A DNA stretch of 64,000 nt from assembly GCF_003971255.1 (NCBI RefSeq), contig NZ_CP034660.1, forward strand, positions 2,294,001-2,358,000, written 5' to 3'. The stretch is from Colwellia sp. Arc7-635. GTDB taxonomy: Bacteria; Pseudomonadota; Gammaproteobacteria; Enterobacterales; Alteromonadaceae. The notes below the pieces were generated by a model. The model searched no databases. It saw nothing but the letters and a program-made list of their open reading frames with translations, and was not told the origin of the DNA. A program made the position numbers and the translations under genes. The first letter of the stretch is position 1. Every line of letters begins with the position of its first letter. Positions 16,637 to 23,879 of this stretch are shown here, piece after piece.

Positions 16637-17017
16637 GGCACCACGAAATCAAGTTAAACTTTATTTGTAAAAGCGGTGTTTTAATATTGGTTTGGTGTGT
16701 GGTTCAAAAGTTTTCGCCTAAGCGGTTTGGTTATTACCGCTAATAGGCTTTACTATTTTTAAGACAATATTGCTGTAAAGCCATTAGCTAAATATCCTTT
16801 AGTGTTTGGCTCAAAGTTCAAGGTTAAGCTAGTCGTGGCGCTGGGCATTTTTTGCTTCTACAGTCGGGCCGCCAATACTACAAAAGTACTTGTTATCGTT
16901 AGTGTTCTCACGCTACCATCAACTAACAAGGTAATTCAATCTGACAAAAATAGCTTGTCTCGTTTTTTGCAAAAGGCGCAAAAACCAATCCAACTATTTT
17001 TGCAGTTTAATTAAGCG
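16631..17017 (+). other. Cassette 7: apparently gene-less cassette
   Basis: 387 bp between attC6 and attC7 junctions. The only frame of any length on the plus strand (16802-17014) runs through the attC and has no credible start; the minus strand offers nothing longer than about 15 codons from an ATG. The internal GTGGCGCTGGGCATTTTTTG recalls the noncoding tracts of Vibrio superintegron cassettes. It may carry a promoter, a small RNA or nothing. The ends match less well than in other cassettes (start TTATTT against R'' AACTAAC). Confidence 0.6.
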
Positions 17018-17023
17018 TTATGT
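16921..17023 (+). other. attC site 7
   Basis: R'' AACTAAC (16921), R' GTTATGT (17017). Arms CTGACAAAAATAGCTTG / CCAACTATTTTTGCAG. More diverged in sequence than the other attC sites but with the same fold. Confidence 0.82.
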
Positions 17024-17051
17024 TTTTCAATTAAGTTTAGAGTAAATTTCT

Positions 17052-17744
17052 ATGGATGATATCGGTGGTGGTTGGTCAAAAGTTACGATTTTAGAACCGG
17101 AGACTAAGGAGTTCTATAATAACTATTTTTTTAATGGTGAACTTACCCATAGAATAGTTATTGATACACCAAAAGCAGATGTATTATCAGCATACTCTCT
17201 GATTGAGAAAGGCTTAAGAAGCACTTTAATTTGGTTGGATAATATCAAAGAACTGTTAGCTGAAGATGAAGTGGGATATGACAAAGAAGAAGGAAATAGG
17301 AAGTCCACTTCTGATCGCTCTAAATACAATTTGATTAAAGGCCTTTTTGTCGCGGCTTTAACTTTTTATGGTAAAAGTTTTTCTACCTGTGAAGGGCGTA
17401 GGGTCAAACTTGAAAAATCCAATTTGGATGTTGCTTTTCATACTGACCATGATGATGCTATTGAAATGAGGCACAATTTCGCAGCTCACAGTGGAGCAAC
17501 AAAAGTAGAAAAGGTTCATGTCGTAATCGCATTGGATAAAAATCAGAAAAAACATACATCGCCTTATTTTGGTAGAGAGTTGGGGCAACCTGATTCATTT
17601 GTATCCGAAGATATTGATACTTTTATAAAGTTAGTTAAGCATGCGAAAGAGTTTGCGGATAATAAGATTAACACCTTAACAGAGAAGATATTCAAAGATG
17701 ATGTCGCTTCAAAGGGGCTTAAATATTGGTATGAAAAAACATAA
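17052..17744 (+). CDS. Cassette 8: HEPN-like protein
   Basis: 230 residues, cytoplasmic. Central region: long helix (DVLSAYSLIEKGLRSTLIWLDN), then FVAALTFYGKSF, then RHNFAAHSG at residues 140-148. The last gives R-x5-H with a polar residue after the Arg, the pattern of HEPN ribonucleases and HEPN-like four-helix proteins used in toxin-antitoxin and phage-defence systems. The C-terminal part is Lys/Glu-rich helix. ATG 34 bases after the junction; the stop lies in the R'' of the truncated attC8. The HEPN call rests on one motif in a helical context, so it is tentative. Confidence 0.7.
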   Translation: MDDIGGGWSKVTILEPETKEFYNNYFFNGELTHRIVIDTPKADVLSAYSLIEKGLRSTLIWLDNIKELLAEDEVGYDKEEGNRKSTSDRSKYNLIKGLFVAALTFYGKSFSTCEGRRVKLEKSNLDVAFHTDHDDAIEMRHNFAAHSGATKVEKVHVVIALDKNQKKHTSPYFGRELGQPDSFVSEDIDTFIKLVKHAKEFADNKINTLTEKIFKDDVASKGLKYWYEKT

Positions 17745-17764
17745 CAAGTCACTCAAAAGGACAA
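17739..17764 (+). other. Truncated attC site 8
   Basis: ACATAACAAGTCACTCAAAA and GGACA are the left part of an attC. ACATAAC exactly complements the start of cassette 8 (GTTATGT), but the site stops where an IS end begins (TGATCTTCCCCCGATAAAAC). The right half and R' box are missing, so this marks the broken end of the array. Confidence 0.8.
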
Positions 17765-17977
17765 TGATCTTCCCCCGATAAAACGGACACCAAAATCTAA
17801 CTAAAGATGAGGTGTTCTATGCCAAAGTACAACAATCCAAGACGAACTTGGAAGTATTCAAACGAATTTAAAGTCAACGCTATTCAATTAAGTTTTGCTG
17901 TTGGTATCACCATAAAATCAGTCGCTGAAAAACTCGACATTCACCCGTTTATGCTGTCACGATGGCGAAAAGAATTA
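17765..17977 (+). mobile_element. 5' fragment of a second IS3-type element
   Basis: Begins with an IS-like terminus (TGATCTTCCCCCGATAAAAC GGACACC) and the start of an OrfA-type transposase, and is cut at about 17975 by the REP-like repeat. It is a different element from the complete IS at 13883: protein sequence and ends both differ. Confidence 0.75.
17819..17977 (+). pseudogene. Transposase OrfA fragment
   Basis: From the ATG at 17819: MPKYNNPRRTWKYSNEFKVN then a helix-turn-helix (VAEKLDIHPFMLSRWRKE). The frame then runs by chance into the repeat (TGTPTLN, stop at 18001). Only the DNA-binding half of OrfA survives and no OrfB follows. Confidence 0.8.
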
Positions 17978-18000
17978 ACAGGGACACCCACTCTAAATTG
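17974..18000. repeat. REP-like repeat, right end of the integron block
   Basis: ATTAACAGGGACACCCACTC TAAATTG, nearly identical to the arm at 11513-11538. The 54 bases after it hold no gene; the YecM-like gene ends at 18055. Confidence 0.65.
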
Positions 18001-18054
18001 AATATTTTTATATGGCCAGCCACGCTTAATCGCATGTGTTCTCGACTATTTTAC

Positions 18055-18612
18055 CTACTCTTTTTCACTCGCGACCACGGCTTTAATGTCTGCGCTGTGC
18101 ACTTTAATACAGATATTATTCAACTTAAATGCAATGGTCGGGTTCGCTAGCTTTTCCCCCTCTGCATGCGGTGCAGAGCGTTTGACTTTAATCGAAGGGT
18201 TCGCAGCTAATACTGCTGCTATATTAGGGTTAATTGTATTTAGTGTCTGCTCTAATTCAGCCATCGTTACGGCATTACCTGGCAACACTAATTCAATATG
18301 TTCCCAACCTTGTTGTGGATAAGGTTTGCTAGGAAATGGCAGTTCAACGCATTCAATCTTCCAATCTCCGAGTTGTAAGGGCTCGTTCAGTGCAATAATG
18401 TAAATAGGGCGACCGTTAATAATACTGTCTGAGATAACGTATCCCTTTTCTTGCCACTGTGCTAACAACGCCTGAGCGGTCGTTAGATCATTCACCCGCA
18501 AAGCAGCATGATCACAAACTAGCGGTCCGTCTTTTAATCCTAACAGAGTGGCAAAATTGAGAATTGCTTGAGAGAAGTCTGGCCACTGAGCTTTAAGTTG
18601 TTGATATTGCAT
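18055..18612 (-). CDS. yecM: YecM-like VOC-superfamily protein
   Basis: 185 residues matching the YecM family, a glyoxalase/VOC-fold protein of unknown substrate. Seen: CDHAALRVNDLTTAQALLA (probable first metal-ligand His), GRPIYIIALNEPLQLGDW, IECVELPFPSKPYPQQGWEH with a Glu, and HIELVLPG. The length is typical. ATG at 18612 with TAAGGAATTGCT upstream (AGGA). Separated from the upstream radD gene by 80 bases on the same strand. First chromosomal gene beyond the integron block. Confidence 0.88.
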   Translation of the reverse strand: MQYQQLKAQWPDFSQAILNFATLLGLKDGPLVCDHAALRVNDLTTAQALLAQWQEKGYVISDSIINGRPIYIIALNEPLQLGDWKIECVELPFPSKPYPQQGWEHIELVLPGNAVTMAELEQTLNTINPNIAAVLAANPSIKVKRSAPHAEGEKLANPTIAFKLNNICIKVHSADIKAVVASEKE

Positions 18613-18692
18613 AGCAATTCCTTAGTGTTATTATTTGCAGATACTAGCACAACCAAACCGTCAAATATGTAATGGTAGTCACGCTATGATCT

Positions 18693-20693
18693 CTATTTAA
18701 GCTCATTGGCTTTTCGGTATTTACCTTGGTAGTCGAAAATTCGCTCTTTAATACGCCAGTAGAATTTTTGTTTTCTGGCAATAACAAAGTCAGGGCACGG
18801 CAGTATGTTAGCTAACTTTAATGCTTGTTCAAGCGTAGTTACTTCATACGACTGTGTAGAGCCTAGTTGTAGACTTATTTTAGCGCTGAGGCGTTTAGAA
18901 AAAATATCGTTGAAGGCTTTAACTTGATTTGGTTGAGCAAAATCAAACGATTCATTGAGCTGGGTGCCTTCCTCATCATGGTAAATAATTTTTAACTTAC
19001 CAGCTCCTTTATCGGCCCCTTTATAACTAATCTTGCCATCAACGCTGGTTAGGTTGAGGCCTGCGCAGCGGATAATTTTTGAATCCTTAAGTTTCAGTGC
19101 CTTTTTTAACATATCATCAGGGTCAACCAAGACCTCATGGCATTGTAAGCAGTTACGAGCCGCTATGTCATTTTCACCACCGCAGTGCGGACATTCTTTA
19201 AATACAAAGCGATAGTCACATTGACTCTGGCTTTCTACTCGACATGTTTGCTCTTCACTGACAGTATCGACAAGACCTTTGCATCGTCGACCGTAGTGTT
19301 CAACTAAATAACCGTCATCATCACAAATGCCCCAAAATACATTGGGAAACTCGCAACTTGGGCAAACAACTTGCACAGGCTGACTTTTACTATTTGGCTT
19401 TTTCTCACCCACTTCGGGATGATAAAGGTCAAAATCATTGCCGGTATAGTCAATTACCAAACAATCTTTTTTGTTCTTACTCAAACGCAAACCACGACCG
19501 ATAATTTGTTGATAAAGACTTACAGATTGTGTTGGGCGTAATATGGCAATCATGTCGACATGAGGAGCATCAAACCCTGTGGTTAATACAGAAACATTAA
19601 CCAGGTATTTAATCTCTTTGCGCTTGAAGGCTTTAATTAACTTGTCGCGTTCGGTGTTGTCAGTAGCGCCGGTAACTAACGCACTTAATTGCGAGGGTAA
19701 ATAACTAAAAACTTCCTTTGCATGTTCAACGGTGGCGGCAAATATCATAATACCTTGACGTTGTTCGCCTAACTCAATGACCTGCTCGACAATACTTTGA
19801 GTTACTCGGGGATTTTTGTTTAACAGATGATTCATATCCGCAGGACTATAATCGCCAGAGGCGTTTGCTCGCAGGCTACTAAAATCGTAGTGCTCTATGG
19901 TGGCATCAACTAGATTAGGCTCGGTTAAGTACTCGCGTTTAATCAAATAACGAAGTGGGAGTTCATAAATACAGTGCTCAAAAGGTCGCTTTTCTTCACT
20001 GCGCATGAAACCACGATAATGCTTTTTATAAATCCAGCCCATACCCAACCGATAAGGCGTGGCGGTTAGACCCAATAATTTTACATCCGGATTTACTTGC
20101 ATCAACTTTTCAATGATTTGTTGATACTGATTACTATTGGAGCCTTTGCTTACTTTATTTGCTGATTGTGCTTCGGGCTGTGCTTTATCTTCACTCTCAG
20201 TATTACTACTAAGCGCATCGTTAAATTTACTTTCAGCTTTGGTTTTATCTTGAGGCGGTTTATTGGATTGTGCGTTCAACGGTGCATTCGATTGTTCATC
20301 AGACAAGTCAGGGCTAGGTAAATTAACTCGATGACATTCGTCAATTATAATTAAAGAGTAGGGCTCATTAAAGTCGTCTAGATTGCGGGCTGCTGATTGT
20401 ATGCTGGCGAATGTGACTTGGTGTTGAGTTTCTTTAAGTTTTAAGCCTGCAGAATAAATACCGGCGGCAACACCGTAGCTTTCAAATTTTTGATGGTTTT
20501 GCTCGACCAATTCTTTTACATGGGTCAACACGAGTATTTTTCGTTTGGCAAGACGCGCAAGTTCAGCAATGACCAAACTTTTACCTGAGCCTGTCGGTAA
20601 AACAATTACAGCAGATTCGTTGGTTTTTCGAAAGTGTTTAAGCACCGAAGAAACTGCTTCTTGTTGATAATCTCTAAGTTGAAAAACTTCCAC
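18693..20693 (-). CDS. radD: RadD (YejH) DNA helicase-like repair protein
   Basis: Superfamily 2 ATPase involved in recombination-associated DNA repair with RecA. About 666 residues from the GTG at 20693, placed where the RadD N-terminus (FQLRDYQQEAVSSVLKHFR) begins; the frame stays open to 20849 but that part is hydrophobic and unlike RadD. Motifs: Walker A PTGSGKS, Walker B DECHRV, LLGLTATPYRLGMGW, IIGRGLRL. The zinc-binding C-terminal part has CPSCEFPN, CPHCGGENDIAARNCLQC and VDPDDMLKKALKLKD. Unlike the E. coli protein there is an insertion of about 60 polar residues (Ser/Asn/Gln/Lys-rich, about residues 125-188) just after Walker B. Confidence 0.95.
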   Translation of the reverse strand: MEVFQLRDYQQEAVSSVLKHFRKTNESAVIVLPTGSGKSLVIAELARLAKRKILVLTHVKELVEQNHQKFESYGVAAGIYSAGLKLKETQHQVTFASIQSAARNLDDFNEPYSLIIIDECHRVNLPSPDLSDEQSNAPLNAQSNKPPQDKTKAESKFNDALSSNTESEDKAQPEAQSANKVSKGSNSNQYQQIIEKLMQVNPDVKLLGLTATPYRLGMGWIYKKHYRGFMRSEEKRPFEHCIYELPLRYLIKREYLTEPNLVDATIEHYDFSSLRANASGDYSPADMNHLLNKNPRVTQSIVEQVIELGEQRQGIMIFAATVEHAKEVFSYLPSQLSALVTGATDNTERDKLIKAFKRKEIKYLVNVSVLTTGFDAPHVDMIAILRPTQSVSLYQQIIGRGLRLSKNKKDCLVIDYTGNDFDLYHPEVGEKKPNSKSQPVQVVCPSCEFPNVFWGICDDDGYLVEHYGRRCKGLVDTVSEEQTCRVESQSQCDYRFVFKECPHCGGENDIAARNCLQCHEVLVDPDDMLKKALKLKDSKIIRCAGLNLTSVDGKISYKGADKGAGKLKIIYHDEEGTQLNESFDFAQPNQVKAFNDIFSKRLSAKISLQLGSTQSYEVTTLEQALKLANILPCPDFVIARKQKFYWRIKERIFDYQGKYRKANELK

Positions 20694-21044
20694 GCAGTGC
20701 TGATACCTTAATAGGGAAAAGAAAAGCAGCCATAATAGCAAAATAGAGGGTAAGTCCAAAACTTTACATTTTACTAATGAACGTTTTGAGTCAAATAACT
20801 CGCGAATAGCACTAATAAAGGCGATTTGAAAAGTTAAACACTCAAGCATGGTATCGCGTTACTTTTATTTGGACGATAATTGTATTTAATACAATCATAT
20901 AGCACGCATGGTAGATATAGCTGTTGTTCATGCGCAGTAGAGGATTTTATCGTCATTAGCGATAAATATTTGAAAATTAGCTACCTAGCAAGGTGTTTTA
21001 GTATGTTGAAATCGTCTTTAAAACAGTTCGGGAATTCCACTTTT
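20694..21044. other. Noncoding gap upstream of radD
   Basis: 351 bases with no credible gene. It includes the palindrome ATTGTATTTAATACAAT at 20879-20895, which could be an operator for radD, and the first copy (20850-20866) of GGTATCGCGTTACTTTT, repeated at 23481-23497. Confidence 0.5.
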
Positions 21045-21240
21045 CTAAACTTATCGTATGATGTATTAGTCCACTTTATGACACCATTGATAGATAGAAC
21101 CGGCCAATTAGTGTGTCTGCCAACTCATCCGTTTTAACGAGTTTAGCTACAATATTGAAGTTGATCGTAAAGAACGCCATGAGGAATATGCTATTGAATA
21201 TATTACCGAGCATGTAACTGACTATATTGCTTTAGGTGAG
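21045..21240 (+). pseudogene. Internal fragment of a LAS-type murein endopeptidase gene
   Basis: Fragments LSYD..HFMTPLIDRTGQLVCLPTHP and, after a one-base insertion, NEFSYNIEVDRKERHEEYAI line up with LSVDFMTPVLDKLGQSVHLP and NKFGYDIEFDSKGQYEEYSI of the gene at 9940-10625. Start, catalytic His residues and C-terminus are missing, and there is a stop and a frameshift. A long-dead paralogue. Confidence 0.75.
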
Positions 21241-21451
21241 TGTTAGTTTCTTCTCACTTGTCGAATTAATGGATTGAATAATTATCAAATTGAAGGATGA
21301 GCATAAGAAGAAGGTTGATCTGAAACTGTTGATGTTAAATTGTCATGAACGATTAATATCGTCAGTGACAAATACCACTTATGCGATCGTTGAAATAGTC
21401 GCATAAGCAATATTTTTTGATGCGAACATCATGCAAGGCTAGTAGCAAATT

Positions 21452-21844
21452 TTAGCGCTTTGCAGAATTTGCCTGAGTCGTAGTGCCCTTTAGCGTTTTT
21501 TTCGATGGTTCAGCCGCTGCTTCAGACGAAAGAATACGCGCTTTAGTTTTTGCTTTTTTATTCTTTTTTGAATTTTTATTTGCTGAAACAACTGAATTAA
21601 TAAATTCCGCTGACTTTTTTTCGGGGTTATAAGCAAGCTTAATGGTTTTACCATCATGTTGGATGATATCGCCGTTGCGAACTTTCTTACGCTTTTGAAT
21701 GACAACTTCATTATTTACTAAAACCTTACCTTCACTGATCATGGTTTTAGCTTCGCCGCCACCGCCAACCATATTGGCAATTTTAAGTAATTTATAAAGT
21801 TCTATAGGTTCAACACAAATGTCGAAAGTTGAGTGTCCAGACAT
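21452..21844 (-). CDS. ybcJ: S4-domain RNA-binding protein, YbcJ-like, with basic tail
   Basis: 130 residues. The first 70 form an S4 RNA-binding domain (IELYKLLKIANMVGGGGEAK, MISEGKVLVNNEVVIQKRKK, GDIIQHDGKTIKL), matching YbcJ, which binds structured RNA. E. coli YbcJ is about 70 residues; here a Lys-rich, low-complexity tail of about 55 residues (NKNSKKNKKAKTKAR) is added, which should increase nonspecific RNA affinity. ATG start; the upstream purine run is weak. Monocistronic. Confidence 0.85.
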   Translation of the reverse strand: MSGHSTFDICVEPIELYKLLKIANMVGGGGEAKTMISEGKVLVNNEVVIQKRKKVRNGDIIQHDGKTIKLAYNPEKKSAEFINSVVSANKNSKKNKKAKTKARILSSEAAAEPSKKTLKGTTTQANSAKR

Positions 21845-22328
21845 GAAATACGCCTAATAATTTTAAATAGTAATATTGCTGAATTCTAACATATGTTAAA
21901 TAAAACTTATATTAACGATGCATTTATAATACTGAGCCAGCATAGACAGTTAATATGGCGTGTAGGATTATAAAAAATTTTAATTATGTCTCTTTGATCA
22001 GTAACTAGAGTCGGAATTAATGCTGCTCAAATATGTAAATTATTAGAACCTGTTGGTAAAAAAAAGGAGGCGTAACTCTGCTTGTTTTTGAGATATTTAT
22101 GCTTATTTAACATGTTCAATTAGTCGGTATTACCTTGGATAGTCTTATTTGAATAAACGCAATTTCATCACTGTTATGTATTCATGGGTATAGACACTAA
22201 CGCTTAAAACAAGAAAGTTTAGCACGCTAAGTTTTCGATAGTTAATAGTAAATATGGAAAACTGTTGAAATTAAAGATAATAAACCCAATAAAGTAATGA
22301 TAATGAGTAAACATTGAAGGAGCATAAG
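21845..22328. other. Noncoding gap
   Basis: 484 bases. One short open stretch near 22009-22075 would read SVTRVGINAAQICKLLEPVG KKKEA before a stop, without a start codon; it looks like a gene-end remnant but I cannot name it. Otherwise AT-rich with no clear signals. Confidence 0.4.
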
Positions 22329-22745
22329 TTGCAGCATTATATTTTAAATTTAATTTTGTTTATTAGCTCGGTTTTATTTACCAGTGCTTCTTTATCGACT
22401 CCTTTAGCTTCAGTTATTAACAGTGATACTCAACAAGTTGAGTATGTAGAAAATAAACAGACAACTATTTCTCTTAAATTTGAGGAAATATTACTTAAAG
22501 TATCGCCATATAAATCTGATACTTACAGTGTCTATCAACCATATATATATAAAAGTCACTTTTTAGATACCTTTCATTTATATAAAGATTCAATGTCACT
22601 CATTGTGACGCTCAATACCCAACACCAATATCGAAGACAAAAAACTATACTCCTCAAGATTGCACCTAAGCAATTACATCAGCAACACCTTCAATTTTTC
22701 AGCCGCACTGAAAGCAAACGTTCTGCGTATAAAAACTTCTGCTAA
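22329..22745 (+). CDS. Small secreted protein of unknown function
   Basis: 138 residues from a TTG at 22329, placed by AGGAG six bases upstream (a TTG at 22314 would put the ribosome site inside the gene). Signal peptide about residues 1-28 (YILNLILFISSVLFTSASLS), then a mature part with Tyr/Gln/His-rich beta-prone sequence. Cysteine only near the end. Not recognised. Confidence 0.6.
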   Translation: MQHYILNLILFISSVLFTSASLSTPLASVINSDTQQVEYVENKQTTISLKFEEILLKVSPYKSDTYSVYQPYIYKSHFLDTFHLYKDSMSLIVTLNTQHQYRRQKTILLKIAPKQLHQQHLQFFSRTESKRSAYKNFC

Positions 22746-22844
22746 TAAGAATATCGTTTAGTGCTTGTTCAACCGCTAAATAGCGGCAGGCTCTAGTCAT
22801 CTTCATGATTAATTTAGTTTTATAACGAAACGTTAGGTGTTTGT

Positions 22845-23135
22845 ATGGACAGTTTATTAACTTATAATTTTTATTTGGCGTTAGCGCCGTGGTTTGTTTT
22901 TGCCGGTTTGTCTTTTCTAGCTGTGATATTAATGGCGTTCGCTAAAAAGCGACGTGGTATTGCCATTGCTTTTGCAGTTTTAGTACAAATGTTTTCTCCT
23001 GATCCCTTTGTTGAAAAAACCATTGCGATGGTTACATCTGAAAAGCGAGCGATTAAAAAACAGCAAATAAAAGATGGTGGCAAGGATAAAAGCAAAGCAT
23101 CGATAATAAAGCCAGAAAATGCTGATCCGCAATGA
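22845..23135 (+). CDS. Small membrane protein
   Basis: 96 residues with two hydrophobic helices (about 9-34 and 40-53) and a Lys-rich cytoplasmic tail (EKRAIKKQQIKDGGKDKSKA). ATG with AGGTG upstream. The FSPDPFVEKTIAMV motif between the helices and tail is distinctive but I do not know the family. Confidence 0.65.
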   Translation: MDSLLTYNFYLALAPWFVFAGLSFLAVILMAFAKKRRGIAIAFAVLVQMFSPDPFVEKTIAMVTSEKRAIKKQQIKDGGKDKSKASIIKPENADPQ

Positions 23136-23820
23136 AAGTTGCTAAATTAACTGTAGCGTAAATTAGAATGGATTTATGACTTTAAAGTTAACGACTAATG
23201 TAAAAAAATTATCAAGACACTCATGATAACGATCATCAAGACTAATAACCGATTAAGCAGCGTGCTTTAAGTGATCCATAAATAAGCACTTAACTCGGTT
23301 GGTTCGAAAATAGTTTTTGAATGTAAGTTATTATGGGTGGCCTGAGAAGTTGCCTGAGAAGTTAAGTTGGATTATGAAGATATCTAAGCTGTTTTTTGGG
23401 ACTATTTGTGTTCTTTTTCATGCTGTTCTAGCGCAATAAAGTACGTGCCATGCATTACGCCATTTGAACAACCTTAAAGTGGTATCGCGTTACTTTTTTT
23501 TGGCGTTTATTATTTTGATTACACTGATGTAGCTGGCTTTTCGGCGAAGGGCTAGGTTGATACGTAAGTAGAAAGTATTACCATAAATAGCTATAAATCT
23601 TTACAAAATAACGAGCAAAAAAGATCTTTAAGTATTCTAATTTAAGGTCTTATTCACAACCAAATGAGACCTTAAATTAGCTAGCGCTTATCGGGCTAAT
23701 GACTCTGTTTCCATTTCCTGTTTTAACCATTGTTCAAATACCTTAGTACTAGCGACTCTTGCAGAGTCCGAGTTAAATACCAAATTAGCACTGGTCTTTA
23801 TGATTTTTTAATTACACTAT
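23136..23820. other. Long noncoding gap with gene remnants
   Basis: About 685 bases before the Zur-type operator. It contains the signal-peptide remnant at 23374-23436, the second copy of GGTATCGCGTTACTTTT at 23481-23497, and a doubled GCCTGAGAAGTT at about 23340-23363. No intact gene seen. Confidence 0.55.
23374..23436 (+). pseudogene. 5' remnant of an endopeptidase-like secreted protein gene
   Basis: ATG then MKISKLFFGTICVLFHAVLA Q and a stop, followed in the same frame by STCHA. The gene at 9940 reads MKILTFSILITCLYSNAILA EE STCYG at the same place, so this is probably the start of another dead copy, broken at codon 22. Confidence 0.5.
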
Positions 23821-23840
23821 TGTTATGTTGTATCATAACA
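23821..23840 (+). promoter_or_regulatory. Zur-type operator before the TonB receptor
   Basis: TGTTATGTTGTATCATAACA: 7-bp arms with a 6-bp centre. It matches the operator at 28892-28913 before the merC-like gene (shared pattern TGWTATGTTRYATCATAWCA) and resembles gammaproteobacterial Zur boxes (ATGTTATA..TATAACAT). It lies 40 bases before the receptor start. A zur gene is encoded 4 kb downstream. Confidence 0.7.
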
Positions 23841-23879
23841 TATATTATCTTGCGCAAACTAAGTCGTCAGAGAAAAAAT

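Larger units (their letters stand above)
11572..17764 (+). mobile_element. Degenerate chromosomal integron: intI remnant plus eight-cassette array
   Basis: Eight cassettes all read rightwards: 11854-12423, 12424-13088, 13089-13871, 13872-15532 (interrupted by an IS), 15533-16024, 16025-16630, 16631-17017 and 17018 to about 17764 (truncated). In five complete cassettes or near-complete ends (1, 2, 3, 5, 6) and in cassette 8, the six bases after the junction G (TTAGGC, TTATGT, TTAGGT and so on) are the exact complement of that cassette's own R'' box, as expected if each was a circle reinserted by IntI. The attC sites resemble one another, as in sedentary integrons. With intI reduced to 29 codons the array should be frozen unless an integrase acts in trans. 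Confidence 0.88.

Noticed and set aside
16802-17014. 70-codon frame in cassette 7
   Set aside because: It reads straight through attC7, lacks a plausible start and ribosome site, and encodes low-complexity sequence; the span is better described as a gene-less cassette.
11572-18000. CRISPR array
   Set aside because: The regularly recurring repeats are attC sites with variable spacing of 0.4-1.7 kb and genes between them; there are no short spacers and no cas genes.
20694-20849. Longer N-terminus for RadD
   Set aside because: The extension is hydrophobic and not found in RadD; homology begins at the GTG at 20693.
20880-21137. 85-codon frame upstream of the endopeptidase fragment
   Set aside because: The only recognisable part is the dead endopeptidase fragment at its end; the rest is unlike any protein I know.
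22009-22075. Small gene ending in LEPVGKKKEA
   Set aside because: No start codon or ribosome site in frame; at most a fragment of an unknown gene.
23730-23879. Upstream start for the TonB receptor
   Set aside because: Would add a stray membrane segment, push the signal peptide inside the protein and place the Zur-type operator in the coding region.
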